Source of the DNA: Ignavibacteria bacterium
GTDB lineage: Bacteria > Bacteroidota > Ignavibacteria > Tepidaquicellales > OLB5
Reading direction: 5' to 3'
Length of the DNA stretch: 18,673 bases
NCBI GenBank assembly: GCA_030835005.1
Contig: JAUQWT010000037.1
Location: 1 to 18,673 of the forward strand
A program made the translations under genes and the position numbers. The stretch's first letter is position 1. Each line of letters starts with the position of its first letter. This document shows, one piece after another, positions 1-8,270 of this stretch. The notes under the pieces are model-generated. The model was given only the letters and a program-made list of their open reading frames with translations. It was not told where the DNA came from and did no database searches.

Positions 1-1
1 T

Positions 2-247
2 GCATTTGAAGGGACAGCAAAAATAGCTATTAAAACTGGAGCATCTGTTTTGTTTGCCGTTCCGGTGAGAAACAAAAAGGGAAATTATGATATAACAATA
101 CGGAACATCGATACTTCAGGGTACAGGGAAGCAAGCGAAGAAAACGTAAAAGCATTAACGCAGCTGCATATTGATCTATTGGTCGAACAGATAAGAGCAT
201 ATCCCGATCATTGGCTTTGGTTTCACAGGAGATTTAAGAATGTGTGA
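2..247 (+). CDS. Lipid A biosynthesis (LpxL/HtrB-family) acyltransferase, C-terminal fragment
   Basis: This is the C-terminal end of a gene that begins before the window; the frame is open from base 2 and ends at TGA 245-247. About 81 residues are visible. The stretch around GTAKIAIKTGASVLFAVPVR and the terminal YPDHWLWFHRRFK are typical of the last third of LpxL/HtrB/LpxM acyltransferases. These inner-membrane enzymes transfer a fatty acyl chain from acyl-ACP to a lipid A precursor. The HxxxxD catalytic motif would lie upstream and cannot be seen. The stop overlaps or nearly touches the following heptosyltransferase gene, which places it in an LPS-assembly operon. The family call is solid; which acyl position it modifies cannot be told from this fragment. 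Confidence 0.85.
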   Translation, partial: AFEGTAKIAIKTGASVLFAVPVRNKKGNYDITIRNIDTSGYREASEENVKALTQLHIDLLVEQIRAYPDHWLWFHRRFKNV

Positions 248-264
248 AGGGCGCCACGGATAAC

Positions 265-1299
265 ATGAACAAAAAGAAAATATTAATAATACAAACGGCT
301 TTTTTGGGGGATGTGATACTTGCCCTGCCAATGGTACAGACATTGAAGAAACTTTTGCCTGATGCGATGATAGATTTCTTGTGCATTCCGGGAACTGAAG
401 GAGTACTTGCGAATCATCCGGATATAAATAAGGTGATCCCTTACGACAAAAAAGGCGGTGATAAGCTGGATAAGTTCATTGAAGTTCTTTCTGAGATAAG
501 AGAGGAAGAGTATGATATAGTTATCTGCCCGCACCGCTATACACGTAGTGCACTATTGACGTATTATTCCGAATCCAAAGTGAGGATAGGGTTTGCCGAG
601 AACTCACTTGCGTTTTTGCTCACCAATAAGATCAAATACATAAAAGACAAACACGAGATATACAGAAATCTCGAGCTTGTAAAAGCTATCCCCGGGCTTG
701 AGTATGATGAGAGCAAAGTGACATTAAAGCCATGCCTTTATCCATCAGATGAAGATGTAAAAACGGTTAACCGTTTAGTCAATAAATCTAACCTTATCAC
801 ATTTGCACCGTGCTCTAAATGGTTTACAAAGCAATTAACGATGGATAGATCTGCGGAAATTGCACGAAAGCTTATGTTTGACGGTTATAATGTAGTGCTT
901 ATAGGCGGTGCTGAAGATATGAATTACTGTACAGAGCTTGAAGGCAGAATAAAAGATGACTCCCTGAATAATCTATGCGGGAAAACGACTCCGTTACAAT
1001 CATACCTTGTGATAGCGCGTTCCAAAGCGATCATTACAGTTGATTCGGCCGCACAGCATCTTGGAGCCGCAAGTGATACACCGATAATACTTATTTACGG
1101 CTCGACAAATATGTCGTTTGGATTTTACCCGCTAACATCAAGGTATGCTATTATTGAAAATGACAAAATTGAGTGCAGGCCGTGTACAGACCATGGAAGG
1201 GATAAATGTCCGCTGGAGCATTTTAGATGTATTGAGGATCTTAGCGCTAATGAAATATCGAAGTCAGTTCAGGATTTAGTGAAGATCAAGACAGGATAA
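265..1299 (+). CDS. waaF: ADP-heptose:LPS heptosyltransferase (GT9, WaaF-like)
   Basis: It adds heptose from ADP-heptose to the LPS inner core on the cytoplasmic face of the inner membrane. The N-terminus (KILIIQTAFLGDVILALP) is the GT9 opening beta-strand and glycine loop. The C-terminal half has the nucleotide-sugar site with DSAAQHLGAA and IYGSTN. The cysteine signature CRPC...HG...KCP..H.RC near the end is typical of heptosyltransferase II and favours WaaF over WaaC. ATG 265 gives 344 residues, a normal family length, and starts directly before the first strand. An in-frame GTG at 244 overlaps the upstream TGA and has AGGAG at 227-231, 12 bases away, so a version seven residues longer is possible. 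It is probably translationally coupled to the acyltransferase upstream. Heptosyltransferase I or a related GT9 enzyme is the main alternative. Confidence 0.85.
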   Translation: MNKKKILIIQTAFLGDVILALPMVQTLKKLLPDAMIDFLCIPGTEGVLANHPDINKVIPYDKKGGDKLDKFIEVLSEIREEEYDIVICPHRYTRSALLTYYSESKVRIGFAENSLAFLLTNKIKYIKDKHEIYRNLELVKAIPGLEYDESKVTLKPCLYPSDEDVKTVNRLVNKSNLITFAPCSKWFTKQLTMDRSAEIARKLMFDGYNVVLIGGAEDMNYCTELEGRIKDDSLNNLCGKTTPLQSYLVIARSKAIITVDSAAQHLGAASDTPIILIYGSTNMSFGFYPLTSRYAIIENDKIECRPCTDHGRDKCPLEHFRCIEDLSANEISKSVQDLVKIKTG

Positions 1300-1474
1300 G
1301 AAGCAAAGGCAAAAAGACAAAACGACACTAAGACTCTAAGTCTTAAAGATAAGCAGAAGCAAGAACTAAGTAAGAAGCAGTAGCAGAAGCTGAAGAGGAG
1401 TTAGAAACAAAGTCAAAAGCATTTTAACAACAGAGAAACAGAGTTCGGGGCAGGATAAGAAACATAAGCAGAGT
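1300..1474. other. Purine-skewed spacer between convergent waaF and uvrA
   Basis: No gene is visible. The + strand is strongly purine-rich, with irregular AAGCAG/AGAAGC motifs. A hand count over 1301-1474 gives about 41 G and 25 C. The uvrA transcript therefore runs into a pyrimidine-rich, C-over-G tract, which could suit Rho-dependent termination (inference). An 11-base direct repeat, CAGGATAAGAA, occurs at 1292-1302 (across the waaF stop) and 1451-1461. A weak hairpin AAGAC-TCTAA-GTCTT lies at 1330-1344 without a T-run. Confidence 0.5.
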
Positions 1475-4327
1475 CTATGATCTTTTAATGTTTAATTCCG
1501 GTTTAAGGTAGCGGGCGGTTTCTGAGGATTTGATGAAATTCATTACAATATCTTCAGGAGTGCCGGCTGCGAGTATCTTACCGCCTGCATCACCGCCTTC
1601 AGGGCCAAGATCAATGATCCAGTCCGCAGTCTTTATGACATCCAGATTATGCTCAATTACAATTACTGTGTTGCCCTTATCGGCAAGCTGGTTTAGTACT
1701 TTAAGCAGCATTCTGATATCTTCGAAATGCAGGCCGGTAGTGGGTTCATCAAGTATATAGATTGTTTTACCTGTTTGGATCTTGGAGAGTTCCGTTGAAA
1801 GCTTTACTCTTTGCGCCTCGCCGCCTGAAAGAGTTACGGCAGATTGCCCCAGTCTGATATAACCCAAGCCAACTTCATAAAGTGTTTCAAGTTTTCTTTT
1901 GAGAGAAGGAATTGCCGTAAAAAATGTAACTGCTTCTTCAACGGTCATTTCCAGTACATCGGAAATATTTTTCCCTTTGTAGCGGACCTCAAGAGTTTCG
2001 CGGTTATACCTCTTGCCGCGGCATACATCGCATGTTACATAAACATCAGGGAGGAAATTCATTTCGATCTTTTTAAGACCGCCGCCTTCGCACGCTTCAC
2101 ACCTGCCGCCTTTTACATTGAAGCTGAATCTGCCGACTTTATATCCACGGATCTTTGCTTCTGGAAGCGTTGCAAACAGATCACGAATGAAAGTAAACAA
2201 CCCGGTATATGTTGCAGGATTACTCCGAGGAGTTCTGCCAATTGGCGACTGGTCAACCTCAATAACCTTGTTTACGTTTTTTAAACCTTCAATAGTCTCA
2301 TACGGAAGCGGTGGCTCAGGCGATTTGAAAAATTTTCTTGAAAGCACGCGGTATAATGTTTCGTTAACGAGAGAAGATTTTCCCGAGCCGCTTACTCCCG
2401 TAACGCAGATAAACCTTCCAAGAGGAATCTCAAGATCGACTTTTTTAAGGTTATTTCCCGATGCTCCCCTGAGCACCAGTTTTTGACCGTTGCCGATCCT
2501 TCTCTTCTTTGGCAGCTCAATAGATTTTTTACCTGATATATACAGAGCTGTGAGAGAATCTCCATTAAGGCTGTTCGGTTTACCGATTCCTACTATTTTA
2601 CCGCCATGCTCACCGGCGCCCGGACCAAGATCAACAATGAAATCAGCTTCCTGCATCATCTGTTTATCGTGTTCTACAACAATTACAGTGTTTCCAATAT
2701 CACGCAGATGTTTTAATGATCTAATCAAAAGTTCATTATCACGCTGATGAAGACCGATACTCGGTTCATCAAGTATATACAGAACGCCCTGAAGCTGCGA
2801 GCCTATTTGTGTAGCAAGCTTGATTCGCTGCCCTTCACCGCCGGAAAGTGTGCGTGCGTTCCTGTCAAGAGTCAGATAATCAAGCCCCACATTCAGCATG
2901 AACTCAAGACGCATTCTAATTTCTTTAAGAATCTGCCTTGAAATGAATTCCTGTCGTTCGTTAAGTTTGAGTTCATCAAAGATCCCTCTGGCTTTTTTTA
3001 TTGAAAGCCTTGAAATTTCGAAGATGTTCAGCAGACCTTTAGATGAATCAACTTTTACCGAAAGGCTTGATTCTTTCAGCTTGCCGCCGCCGCAAGTATC
3101 ACAGCGATTGCTTGTCATAAAGCTTTCTGCCCAATTAGAAATGTATTCTGAGGTCTGGTTTCGGTAATAATCAAGGATTATTTTTTTTATTCCCGCAAAA
3201 CGGTGAGAGTATTCGCGCTCAATACCGCGTGAATCAACATATTTATATTCACGTTTTTTATCCTCTCCGTTCATAACGATGTTCATTTGCTCTTTGGAGA
3301 ATTTCTTCAGAGGCGTATCGAAGTTAAGTCCCCATGATTCAATTAACTGCTTAAGTACCGAAAAAGTCCAGTTACTTCGGGGTTTTCCAAGCGGCGCTAT
3401 TCCGCCTTCGCTAATGGATTGATCATAATCTGTAATAATGAGCCTTTCATCAAGCTCTTTTCGAGCTCCCAGGCCAAGGCAATCAGGACACCAGCCATAG
3501 GGAGAGTTGAATGAGAAAGAGTTCGGCGCGGGCTCATCAAAACCTATTCCGCAGGTTGAGCATGCAAGCTTTTCGCTGAAAAGCCTGTCGCCAGAGCCGC
3601 CGCTGTCAGATTCGGTAACAATCACTATGCCTCCTCCAAAACGCAGGGCAGTTTCAATTGATTCAGTCAGGCGGAGTGATGTTGCTTTTGTTACCATTAT
3701 TCTATCAACAACAATTTCGATATCGTGAATCTTATAGCGGTCAAGCTTCATCTTCGGGACGATATCCCTTATCTGCTTATCAATCCGCACTTTAGTGAAG
3801 CCGTCTTTTTCGATCTGTTCAAACAGCTCGCGGTAATGTCCTTTGCGTCCTTTTACAACGGGAGCGAGGATATTAATCCGTCTGCTATCAAGATTTTCGC
3901 GGATATGTTCTATGATCTGCCCGATAGTCTGCCTCTGTACGGCCCTACCGCAGTTTGTGCAGTACTGAATACCGCATTTTGCGAACAGGAGACGGAGGAA
4001 ATCATAAATTTCGGTAACAGTGCCGACAGTTGAACGCGGATTATGCGAAATTGTTTTCTGTTCAATGGATATTGATGGGGAAAGACCTTCTATTTTGTCA
4101 ACATCGGGCCGCTCGATTCCGCCAATGAATTGGCGCGCATATGCTGATAATGTTTCAACAAAACGGCGCTGGCCCTCGGCGTAGATAGTATCAAATGCAA
4201 GAGATGATTTGCCCGAGCCGGAAATGCCTGTGATAACCACAAACTGCCCGCGGGGTATATCAAGATCGATATTTTTAAGATTATGGACGCGTGCGCCCTG
4301 TATGGAAATTTTATCTAAAAAGGACAA
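1475..4327 (-). CDS. uvrA: Excinuclease ABC subunit A (UvrA)
   Basis: UvrA is the damage-sensing ATPase of nucleotide excision repair; it dimerises and loads UvrB at lesions. The 950-residue length fits the family. Both ABC modules look intact: Walker A GISGSGKS (34-41) and GVSGSGKS (644-651), signature LSGGE (494-498 and 833-837), and Walker B-type YILDEP (517-522 and 857-862). Cysteine pairs for zinc modules lie at C256/C259 with C280/C283, at C409/C412, and at C743/C746 with C766/C769. The UvrB-binding and signature-I region SHNPRSTVGT is at 94-103. The start is TTG at 4327: no in-frame ATG or GTG occurs before the upstream stop, although an ATT is available, and the out-of-frame ATG at 4332 hits a stop after five codons. 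No clear Shine-Dalgarno sequence precedes it. It is convergent with waaF and divergent from the T9SS gene at 4574. No uvrB or uvrC is in the window. Confidence 0.97.
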   Translation of the reverse strand: MSFLDKISIQGARVHNLKNIDLDIPRGQFVVITGISGSGKSSLAFDTIYAEGQRRFVETLSAYARQFIGGIERPDVDKIEGLSPSISIEQKTISHNPRSTVGTVTEIYDFLRLLFAKCGIQYCTNCGRAVQRQTIGQIIEHIRENLDSRRINILAPVVKGRKGHYRELFEQIEKDGFTKVRIDKQIRDIVPKMKLDRYKIHDIEIVVDRIMVTKATSLRLTESIETALRFGGGIVIVTESDSGGSGDRLFSEKLACSTCGIGFDEPAPNSFSFNSPYGWCPDCLGLGARKELDERLIITDYDQSISEGGIAPLGKPRSNWTFSVLKQLIESWGLNFDTPLKKFSKEQMNIVMNGEDKKREYKYVDSRGIEREYSHRFAGIKKIILDYYRNQTSEYISNWAESFMTSNRCDTCGGGKLKESSLSVKVDSSKGLLNIFEISRLSIKKARGIFDELKLNERQEFISRQILKEIRMRLEFMLNVGLDYLTLDRNARTLSGGEGQRIKLATQIGSQLQGVLYILDEPSIGLHQRDNELLIRSLKHLRDIGNTVIVVEHDKQMMQEADFIVDLGPGAGEHGGKIVGIGKPNSLNGDSLTALYISGKKSIELPKKRRIGNGQKLVLRGASGNNLKKVDLEIPLGRFICVTGVSGSGKSSLVNETLYRVLSRKFFKSPEPPLPYETIEGLKNVNKVIEVDQSPIGRTPRSNPATYTGLFTFIRDLFATLPEAKIRGYKVGRFSFNVKGGRCEACEGGGLKKIEMNFLPDVYVTCDVCRGKRYNRETLEVRYKGKNISDVLEMTVEEAVTFFTAIPSLKRKLETLYEVGLGYIRLGQSAVTLSGGEAQRVKLSTELSKIQTGKTIYILDEPTTGLHFEDIRMLLKVLNQLADKGNTVIVIEHNLDVIKTADWIIDLGPEGGDAGGKILAAGTPEDIVMNFIKSSETARYLKPELNIKRS

Positions 4328-4573
4328 GTCATCAATTTAATTAAGACAAATAAGTTAACGGAAAATGTTTGAAGAAAAAATGAATGAATTTAGTCAGTGG
4401 GCCAGGCAGCGTAAATAGCCGGAATGCAAAGTTGAGTAGGCAGAGTCCGGTTCTGCAATATCTAATTTAAAGAAAAACAGGTGTTTCACCTTGTGTAAAT
4501 CTTTTTGCCATATAAATTAGTATCAAATTATTTTATTTTTGAAACATATTTTAATAACATAATGGGCCTTATT
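4328..4573. other. Divergent intergenic region uvrA / T9SS gene
   Basis: This AT-rich spacer holds the promoters of two divergent genes. Visible elements are a short hairpin AGGTG-TTT-CACCT at 4479-4491 and a candidate -7 box for the + gene at 4534-4541. A 17-codon frame at 4365-4418 is too short to support as a gene. No convincing promoter was found for uvrA. Confidence 0.5.
4534..4541 (+). promoter_or_regulatory. Candidate Bacteroidetes-type -7 box (TATTTTTG)
   Basis: The octamer matches TAnnTTTG, the -7 element of the Bacteroidetes primary sigma factor. It lies 32 bases before ATG 4574, giving a plausible leader of about 25-30 bases. The nearest upstream TTTTG (4503-4507) is 26 bases away, longer than the usual 17-23 spacing, so the -33 part is weak. 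The position argues for starting the protein at 4574 rather than at an in-frame ATG at 4505. Confidence 0.35.
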
Positions 4574-6076
4574 ATGAAAAAGCACTACACAATATTTGCA
4601 TTTATATTTTTTTTATTTGCATTGAGCGTTTATGCATCACCCAGAATCAGCTTCAGGGATTTGCTGGAACAAACCGAGAATAATCCCAAACTTGTGAACG
4701 AAGCAAGAATCTTTGCAATTAAACAAAACCTTCCGATCAATATTATGACTACAAGCAGAGTAATGATAGACGCAAAGATGATAGAAGACGGGAAAGTAGT
4801 TTATGCCGTGTTCACAAATTTTGCCGATGTATACAGCGGAGGGTATGCTGTTTACGGAGAAGATATTGCCGGATTGTATAATTATTTTTCAAGCAGAATT
4901 GATCTTGGAGGCGGAAGGATAGTTGATAATACGGGAGGCATGTACGATCCCGTAATCAGCCAAAGATCTGTTGGAGAAAGATATTTAATGGTAACCGATT
5001 GGACTGCCGACAAAGTATATCTGTTTAATGCTGCAAATGGCGATCTAGTAGATGCTGATTTTATTCCGACCACAGCTCCGCAGCTTCAAAGCCCAAGGCA
5101 TGCATTGCAGCACTTAAACGGCAAACAGATTATTGTCGCAGACCAGATATCTGATGTGGTTCAGCGCTTTGATACAAGTGGTGTATATCTTGGAATACTT
5201 GCTCCGAGTACGGGAGTGAACAATTCAATACTTAACAATGTCCGCGGAATGACTTTCAGGCCCAATACAAATTTGCTTGTAACTTCTGCTGATGCACCTG
5301 CCGCTGACAGGATACAGGAGTTTGATTCCGGAGGAGTGTATATTGCGCCCTTCATAACAACAAATATTAACAGCCCGTTCTTTATTTTTATCAGAACAAC
5401 AGACCTTCTTGTTTCCTGTTCATCAGGTGATGATATTGTCAGGTTTAGCCTTAGCGGTACGTTTCTTTCTGTATTCAATACAGGAACTGATATTTCATTT
5501 GCTCAGCAGATGGAGCGTCTGCCCGGCGGAAGAGTTTCTGTAGCAAGTTTCAGTACTCCAAATTCAGGACTTTGCATACTTGATTCAAACGGTGTTTTTG
5601 AAAAAAGGCTTACAACAATAACCGGCAACAGGGGCCAGTGGCTGCTTGGCAACGGGCACTATCTTGTAACCAATGCAGCGGGGATACATGAAATTGATTC
5701 CGCAACCGGTTCACTGGTCAGAACGGTATTTGCAGGAGCGAATTTCCAATTTATTTCGTTTTACAATCCGGAGTACCTGGTATCAACAGGCAATAACAGC
5801 GGCAATGTGCCGGATAGATATGAATTATTTACCAACTATCCAAATCCATTTAATCCTTCGACTGTCATAAAGTATCAAGTACCGAAGGAAGGAATTGTGA
5901 GGATATCTGTGTTTGACGCTTCAGGCAAAGAAATAAGCACACTTGTTAATGAAAGCAAAACTGCCGGCACTTATGAAGTAACATTTAACGGAGAAGGGCT
6001 TGCAAGCGGACTGTATTTCTGCAGAATGGAAAGCGGGAGCTTTAGCCAAACTATGAAAATGGCGATGATCAAGTAA
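4574..6076 (+). CDS. T9SS-secreted beta-propeller-like protein with type A sorting domain
   Basis: A secreted or surface protein of 500 residues. Residues 1-21 form a signal peptide (two lysines, a hydrophobic core, then VYA before the mature part). Residues of roughly 100-410 contain repeated strand-rich units of the type D.V..FD..G.Y.G and L.V....D.I..F...G.F, which look like NHL or quinoprotein-type propeller blades. The last 85 residues are a T9SS type A sorting domain: NYPNPFNPST, then ISVFDASGKEI, an AGTYEVTFNG-like strand, LASGLYFCRM and MKMAMIK. Such domains direct export through the T9SS outer-membrane channel and are normally cleaved off. ATG 4574 is preferred over ATG 4505 because it begins directly with the signal peptide. 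No catalytic motif was recognised and the ligand is unknown. It stands alone, convergent with the minus-strand operon to its right. Confidence 0.85.
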   Translation: MKKHYTIFAFIFFLFALSVYASPRISFRDLLEQTENNPKLVNEARIFAIKQNLPINIMTTSRVMIDAKMIEDGKVVYAVFTNFADVYSGGYAVYGEDIAGLYNYFSSRIDLGGGRIVDNTGGMYDPVISQRSVGERYLMVTDWTADKVYLFNAANGDLVDADFIPTTAPQLQSPRHALQHLNGKQIIVADQISDVVQRFDTSGVYLGILAPSTGVNNSILNNVRGMTFRPNTNLLVTSADAPAADRIQEFDSGGVYIAPFITTNINSPFFIFIRTTDLLVSCSSGDDIVRFSLSGTFLSVFNTGTDISFAQQMERLPGGRVSVASFSTPNSGLCILDSNGVFEKRLTTITGNRGQWLLGNGHYLVTNAAGIHEIDSATGSLVRTVFAGANFQFISFYNPEYLVSTGNNSGNVPDRYELFTNYPNPFNPSTVIKYQVPKEGIVRISVFDASGKEISTLVNESKTAGTYEVTFNGEGLASGLYFCRMESGSFSQTMKMAMIK

Positions 6077-6164
6077 AAGAGCATCCCACAAAGGCGGGAC
6101 TGCGAAGAGCGGAACGGATTTCTTGAACGTGAAACGTGAAATATCAAACAAAGGAGTTAGCAAA

Positions 6165-6187
6165 AGTCCCCTCCGTTGGAGGGGACT
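6165..6187 (-). terminator. Perfect hairpin terminator / CCCCTCC-type palindromic repeat
   Basis: AGTCCCCTCC, loop GTT, GGAGGGGACT: a perfect 10-bp stem. Read on the minus strand it lies nine bases past the stop of the gene ending at 6196 and is followed by TTTT, so it is a good intrinsic terminator for the minus-strand operon. It may also help stop the + gene ending at 6076. A diverged copy (19 of 21 bases the same) is at 16273-16293, so it also looks like a dispersed repeat. Confidence 0.7.
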
Positions 6188-6195
6188 AAAGTCAG

Positions 6196-6951
6196 TTACT
6201 TAACAAGTATCATTTTTTTGACTTCTGTGTATGTGCCGGCGGTTATCCGGTAAATATAAGTACCGCTTGCAATACTCGTGCCATCAAACCCGACCGTATA
6301 TATTCCAGCGTCTGTTTCCCGGTTAATAAGCGTGCTTACAAGCTCTCCCAATAAATTATAGACACTTATATTTACAAATGTTCTTTCGGGAAGCTGAATA
6401 TCTATGTTACATTTGGGATTGGAAGGATTTGGATAACTCTGACCAAGAGAAAATGTCTGAGGTTTTGAGATCAGTACATGAAGCGGAAGCTCAAAATACT
6501 CAAAGTTTCCATTGTAATCAATTTGCTTAAGCCTGTAAAAATATTTATCCGGCATTAATTTTTTATCTGTATAAGTATAATCTACAGGCTGATTTACCGT
6601 ACCGTTGCCCTGGATAAATGTGATCTTATTCCACGAACCCGATTCATTTTTTCTTTGGATTTCAAAACCGGAGTTATTAATCTCAGTTTCGGTCTTCCAT
6701 GCCAGGATTACATTGTTCTTCTGTGAAAGAGCAGTGAATGATGAAAGTGTTACAGGCAGCGCTCCTGTGCAGATAGTACCTCCGCCGGAATAAGCTCCGT
6801 TGATCGTAATAATATCGGCGCATATATCAGCACCTGAGAGTATATCAATCAGGCTGCCACTCTCAAACGTAACATTACTGGTTACCTGGCTTATCAATAC
6901 CACAGGAGTTAAAAACAGAACACCAACTATGATTAAAATATTCTTTTTCAT
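6196..6951 (-). CDS. Small T9SS cargo: Cys mini-domain, FN3-like domain, type A sorting domain
   Basis: A predicted secreted protein of 251 residues. The signal peptide is residues 1-21, with cleavage likely before Q22 (LIS|QVTSN). Residues 28-65 form a short segment with C44 and C61 and a GAYSGGGTIC stretch. Residues 66-160 are a strand-rich FN3-like domain (LPVTLSSFTA..., VILAWKTETEINNSGFEIQR, YFYRLKQIDYNGNFEYF) of the kind that commonly precedes T9SS sorting domains. Residues from about 168 to 251 are the sorting domain (SYPNPSNP, ISVYNLLGELV, IASGTYIYRI, VKKMILVK). Its ATG overlaps the TGA of the upstream S74 fibre gene by four bases (ATGA, 6948-6951), so the two are probably translationally coupled. 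The fibre has no sorting domain of its own, so this protein may be its surface partner (inference). No enzyme motif was seen. Confidence 0.85.
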   Translation of the reverse strand: MKKNILIIVGVLFLTPVVLISQVTSNVTFESGSLIDILSGADICADIITINGAYSGGGTICTGALPVTLSSFTALSQKNNVILAWKTETEINNSGFEIQRKNESGSWNKITFIQGNGTVNQPVDYTYTDKKLMPDKYFYRLKQIDYNGNFEYFELPLHVLISKPQTFSLGQSYPNPSNPKCNIDIQLPERTFVNISVYNLLGELVSTLINRETDAGIYTVGFDGTSIASGTYIYRITAGTYTEVKKMILVK

Positions 6952-8252
6952 TTTTCAGCGGATCTTACTTCTTTAAAAGTACTTTCTTTTAATACTTTTA
7001 GTTCAAGCATTGTAATTCTTTCTTCGATGTTTTTCAGTCTTTCGACTTCTTCGGCCAGATTAGAGTTTTCTTCCTTTAGTTTATCGTTTTCAGATTTAAG
7101 CTCCTGAATTGATTTTACTATTGGAGCCAGTAAGTCGTTATATCTTAATTCATAGTTGCCATTATCATCAATTGTGATCATACCCGGATTTTGTGCATCT
7201 GAGTTATTCAGCGTTTCTTCAAGTTCCTGGGCAATAAATCCATATTCTGTTTTTTGTTTATCGTCATTAATGCGGGTATATGAAACAGGCCGGAGTTTTG
7301 TAATAAAATCCAATCCTAAATTTGAATTGGCTATGTTTGATTTCCATCGTCTATCACTGGTAATTGTCCATGCAACCTGCACCCCTGCATACGTAACTGC
7401 TGTATTACCAATTCTCACCTGATTGCTTGTAGTTCCAGAAGGAACATCAGCATTATAACCTAGAATTAAATTATTTGAACCTGTAGTTATGCCATCACCT
7501 GCATTATACCCCAAAGCTGTATTGTTGTTTCCGGTCGTGTTAGTAAGAGAGTAGTTGCCAAATGCTGAGTTATTGTTTCCGGTTGAGTTAAATAGCGAAT
7601 AATACCCGAATGAAGAATTAGAGTTACCTGAAAGATTGCTGTAAAGTGCAGAATACCCAAATGCCGAATTATAACTTCCTGATGTATTGTTATAGAGTGT
7701 ATGATACCCGAATGCAGAATTGTTTACACCGTTTGTATTGTCATTAAGTGAATTGCTGCCAAATGCAGAATTTGAAGAGCCCGTAGTGTTTGATGACAGG
7801 GTTTGAAATCCAAACGCTGAATTCAGACTTCCGGTTGTGTTATATCGCAAAGAATTAATTCCAAAACCGGAATTGTAATTGCCCGTAGTCAAAGAGTTCA
7901 TTGTGCTGACCCCCATTGCCGTATTGTAACTTGCACCAGACATCGTAAAATTCCCTGAATATAAACCGACAAATGTATTATTTCCATTTGAATTAGGAGT
8001 GAAATAATTGTGAATGAATCTTTCACCTCCTTTTGTTATTACTCCAATAGTGGAAGTTGAGCTTAACACATTTCCGAGCTCCAGTGTCTTTGCGATAGTT
8101 ACAGTTCCCGTTAACTGGCTGAGAGTAAAAAATTCGGTTGAGTTATCCTTTATCTTAAACAGCCCGCTGGAGCCAAGAGTATTCGTTATGTTTTGGGAAA
8201 AGAGCACTCCCTGGAGCAGTAACATGATTAAGAATATTTTTTTTGTTTTCAT
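6948..8252 (-). CDS. Trimeric fibre protein: YadA-head-like repeats, peptidase S74 chaperone domain, coiled coil
   Basis: This 434-residue protein resembles phage tail-fibre and bacterial tail-fibre-domain proteins. Signal peptide: residues 1-19, with cleavage likely before Q20 (LFS|QNITN). Residues 91-272 hold about eleven repeats of 16-18 residues with consensus G-x-x-NSAFG-x-x-SL-x-x-NTT, expected to form a left-handed trimeric beta-roll. Residues of about 298-375 are the intramolecular chaperone auto-processing domain (S74). The SDRRWKSNI motif carries S299 and K304 at the five-residue spacing of the known Ser-Lys dyad, and YGFIAQELEE follows. Cleavage would occur just before S299. Residues of about 376-422 form a charged heptad coiled coil, typical of the released trimerising chaperone. 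There is no T9SS sorting domain and no YadA beta-barrel anchor, so how it reaches or stays on the surface is unclear. It is co-transcribed and overlapping with the T9SS cargo downstream. Confidence 0.88.
   Translation of the reverse strand: MKTKKIFLIMLLLQGVLFSQNITNTLGSSGLFKIKDNSTEFFTLSQLTGTVTIAKTLELGNVLSSTSTIGVITKGGERFIHNYFTPNSNGNNTFVGLYSGNFTMSGASYNTAMGVSTMNSLTTGNYNSGFGINSLRYNTTGSLNSAFGFQTLSSNTTGSSNSAFGSNSLNDNTNGVNNSAFGYHTLYNNTSGSYNSAFGYSALYSNLSGNSNSSFGYYSLFNSTGNNNSAFGNYSLTNTTGNNNTALGYNAGDGITTGSNNLILGYNADVPSGTTSNQVRIGNTAVTYAGVQVAWTITSDRRWKSNIANSNLGLDFITKLRPVSYTRINDDKQKTEYGFIAQELEETLNNSDAQNPGMITIDDNGNYELRYNDLLAPIVKSIQELKSENDKLKEENSNLAEEVERLKNIEERITMLELKVLKESTFKEVRSAEK
7437..7985 (-). repeat. 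Tandem ~51-bp coding repeats (fibre head)
   Basis: These are in-frame tandem units of 48-54 bases within the S74 fibre gene, each encoding one G-x-x-NSAFG-type turn. Seven central units are 16-17 residues and clearly related; the outer ones are more divergent (GASYNTAMG, GSNNLILG). The DNA copies differ enough that they look old. Copy number could still change by recombination without breaking the frame. Confidence 0.8.
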
Positions 8253-8270
8253 TTCTTTTCTTTTTTTGAA

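Noticed and set aside
4365..4418. 17-codon frame (MFEEKMNEF...) upstream of the T9SS gene
   Set aside because: The composition is peptide-like, but it is too short, has no clear ribosome site, and sits before the candidate promoter of the next gene.
4505..4573. In-frame N-terminal extension of the T9SS propeller-like protein from ATG 4505
   Set aside because: It would bury the signal peptide behind 23 residues, and the -7 box at 4534-4541 lies inside it.
7437..7985. CRISPR-like or satellite repeat array
   Set aside because: The repeats are in-frame protein repeats of about 51 bases with no spacers and encode the fibre head.
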